Part shown: positions 62,880-64,000 of the stretch, in pieces
Layout of the letters: the number at the start of each line of letters is the position of its first letter
How positions within the stretch are numbered: position 1 is the first letter of the stretch
From: Ceratopteris richardii
Taxonomy: Eukaryota; Streptophyta; Polypodiopsida; Polypodiales; Pteridaceae
NCBI GenBank assembly: GCA_020310875.1
Contig: CM035438.1
Location: 94,638,205 to 94,702,204 of the forward strand
Direction of reading: 5' to 3'
Length of the DNA: 64,000 nucleotides
The notes under the pieces: model-generated
What the model was told of the DNA's origin: nothing
Seen by the model: the letters and a program-made list of their open reading frames with translations, nothing else
The model's database searches: none
Program-made: the position numbers and the translations under genes

Positions 62880-64000
62880 TAAAGACTGAAACGTGAAATA
62901 CTAAAACCTAAATACTTTAACACCTAAAACCTAAAACCCTAATCCTAAAACCCTAATCCTAAAACCCTAATAATAAAGACCTATATATGTGTATATGTGT
63001 TATATGTATTATATGTATGTATTATATATATGTCTATTGCTTATATAATTAAAATCCTATTTTTATATATTTGATTGTATATAATTAATTAGTTCTTTTC
63101 ATATTTATTTATCCATATAATTATCCTATTTTACATATTTATATATTTATATATTTATATATTCAATTTTTTTTCTTAATTAATCTTATTTTTATATATT
63201 TAATTATATATATTATATATTTAATTAAATTATTTAAAACACTAGTTTTTCTATATTTATTTATCTATATAATTATCCTATTTTATATATATATTTATTT
63301 ATATATTCAGATTTTTTCTTAATTTTTTTATATTTTCTCTTTATATAAATTTAATTGAGTTATATGTATGCCTAAACTCTAAAACCCTAATCTTAAAGAT
63401 CTAGACCTAAAATATGTATATTTCTGTATGCATGTGTATATACATGTATATATGTATTATATGTGTATGTGTATGTGTGTATATATGTTATGCAGGTGTT
63501 AAAATCCTAAAACCCTAATAAAAAAAACCTAGACCTAAAACATGTATATATGTGTATGCATGTGTATATATATGTGTATGTGTATATGTATGTGTATATA
63601 GATATGTGTATAAGTATATGTGTGTATGTGTATATATATTTACTCTTATTAAAATCCTTAAAATTAAACCTATTTTTATATATTTAATTTATTTATTTAA
63701 AACACTAGTTGTTTTCATATTTATTTATCTATATAATTATCCTATTTTATATCTTTATTTATTTATATATTCAGATTTTTTCGTCATTAATCCTATTTTT
63801 TTATATTTAATTATATCTTTAATTAATTTATTTAAAACTTTAGTTCTTTTTATATTTATTTATCTATATAATTATCCTATTTTATATATATATTTATTTA
63901 TATATTCAGATTTTTCCTTAATTTTTTTCTATATTTTCTCTTTATATAAATTTAATTGAGTTATATGTATGCTTAAACCCTAAAACCCTAATCTTAAAGA
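62880..64000 (-). repeat. AT-rich satellite-like array with CCCTAAAACCCTAAT blocks, inverted relative to 41.5-42.8 kb
   Basis: Telomere-like blocks occur at about 62930-62975, 63370-63410, 63500-63530 and 63975-64000. Between them are ATGTGTATATG tracts and AT-rich blocks that recur with about 0.6 kb spacing (63237 and 63834). The window ends inside the array. Confidence 0.65.

Overview
The window looks like repeat-dominated nuclear DNA of a land plant. It has Ty1/copia LTR retrotransposons primed from initiator-Met tRNA (TGGTATCAGAGC-type primer sites), a plant-type LINE tail with a zf-RVT motif, tRNA-derived SINE-like sequence, a non-autonomous DNA transposon, AT-rich satellite with plant telomere-like CCCTAAA blocks, and long AT/CA/TACA microsatellites. 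I cannot name the species. A seedless plant such as a fern is only a guess from the style of the copia proteins. No intact, ordinary host gene is certain. The best candidate is a 286-codon frame at 21265-22125 with its own TATA box and a weak resemblance to the recombination factor SFR1/MEI5.

Layout. 1-1315: 3' end of a LINE. 1378-2957: a GT...AG segment between 19-bp direct repeats (intron-like). 3169-3534: a small acidic frame of unknown function. 3726-18275: a giant inverted repeat (arms about 3 kb, spacer about 0.85 kb) built of scrambled old copia pieces. Its right arm was later hit by a whole-looking copia element (A, 8507-15297) and a DNA transposon of about 0.94 kb (15912-16853). 19694-24594: a second, shorter copy of the same inverted arrangement, with the SFR1-like frame in its centre. 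24.6-32.6 kb: mostly unrecognised AT-rich DNA with short tandem duplications, a microsatellite, and a 464-bp tandem pair carrying a copia gag start.

32643-40545: an old minus-strand copia (B) holding a nested plus-strand copia (C, 34524-39677). B stops abruptly at a 0.95-kb ACAT/ATGC-type microsatellite (40546-41490), followed by satellite-like AT-rich DNA to about 42.8 kb. 43.5-44.7 kb: two further LTR-type relics. 44822-58735: two minus-strand copia bodies (E and F) sharing the LTR between them. E holds a very young nested copia (D, 47417-52513) of the same family as C, whose two 230-bp LTRs are identical. 58.8-62.7 kb: fragments of families already seen, a SINE-like relic and a long decayed reading frame. 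62.9-64 kb: the AT-rich satellite again, in the opposite orientation.

How it fits together. Nothing here is an operon or pathway. The history is layered insertion: old copia debris, then inverted-repeat formation and possible capture of a host gene segment, then E/F and B, then C and A, and last D. Several related copies in the window act as empty-site references for later insertions (23.25 kb for A, 57.9 kb for D, 23.88 kb for the DNA transposon). All similarity statements are by eye. Ages assume a plant neutral rate of about 0.7-1.3 x 10^-8 per site per year.
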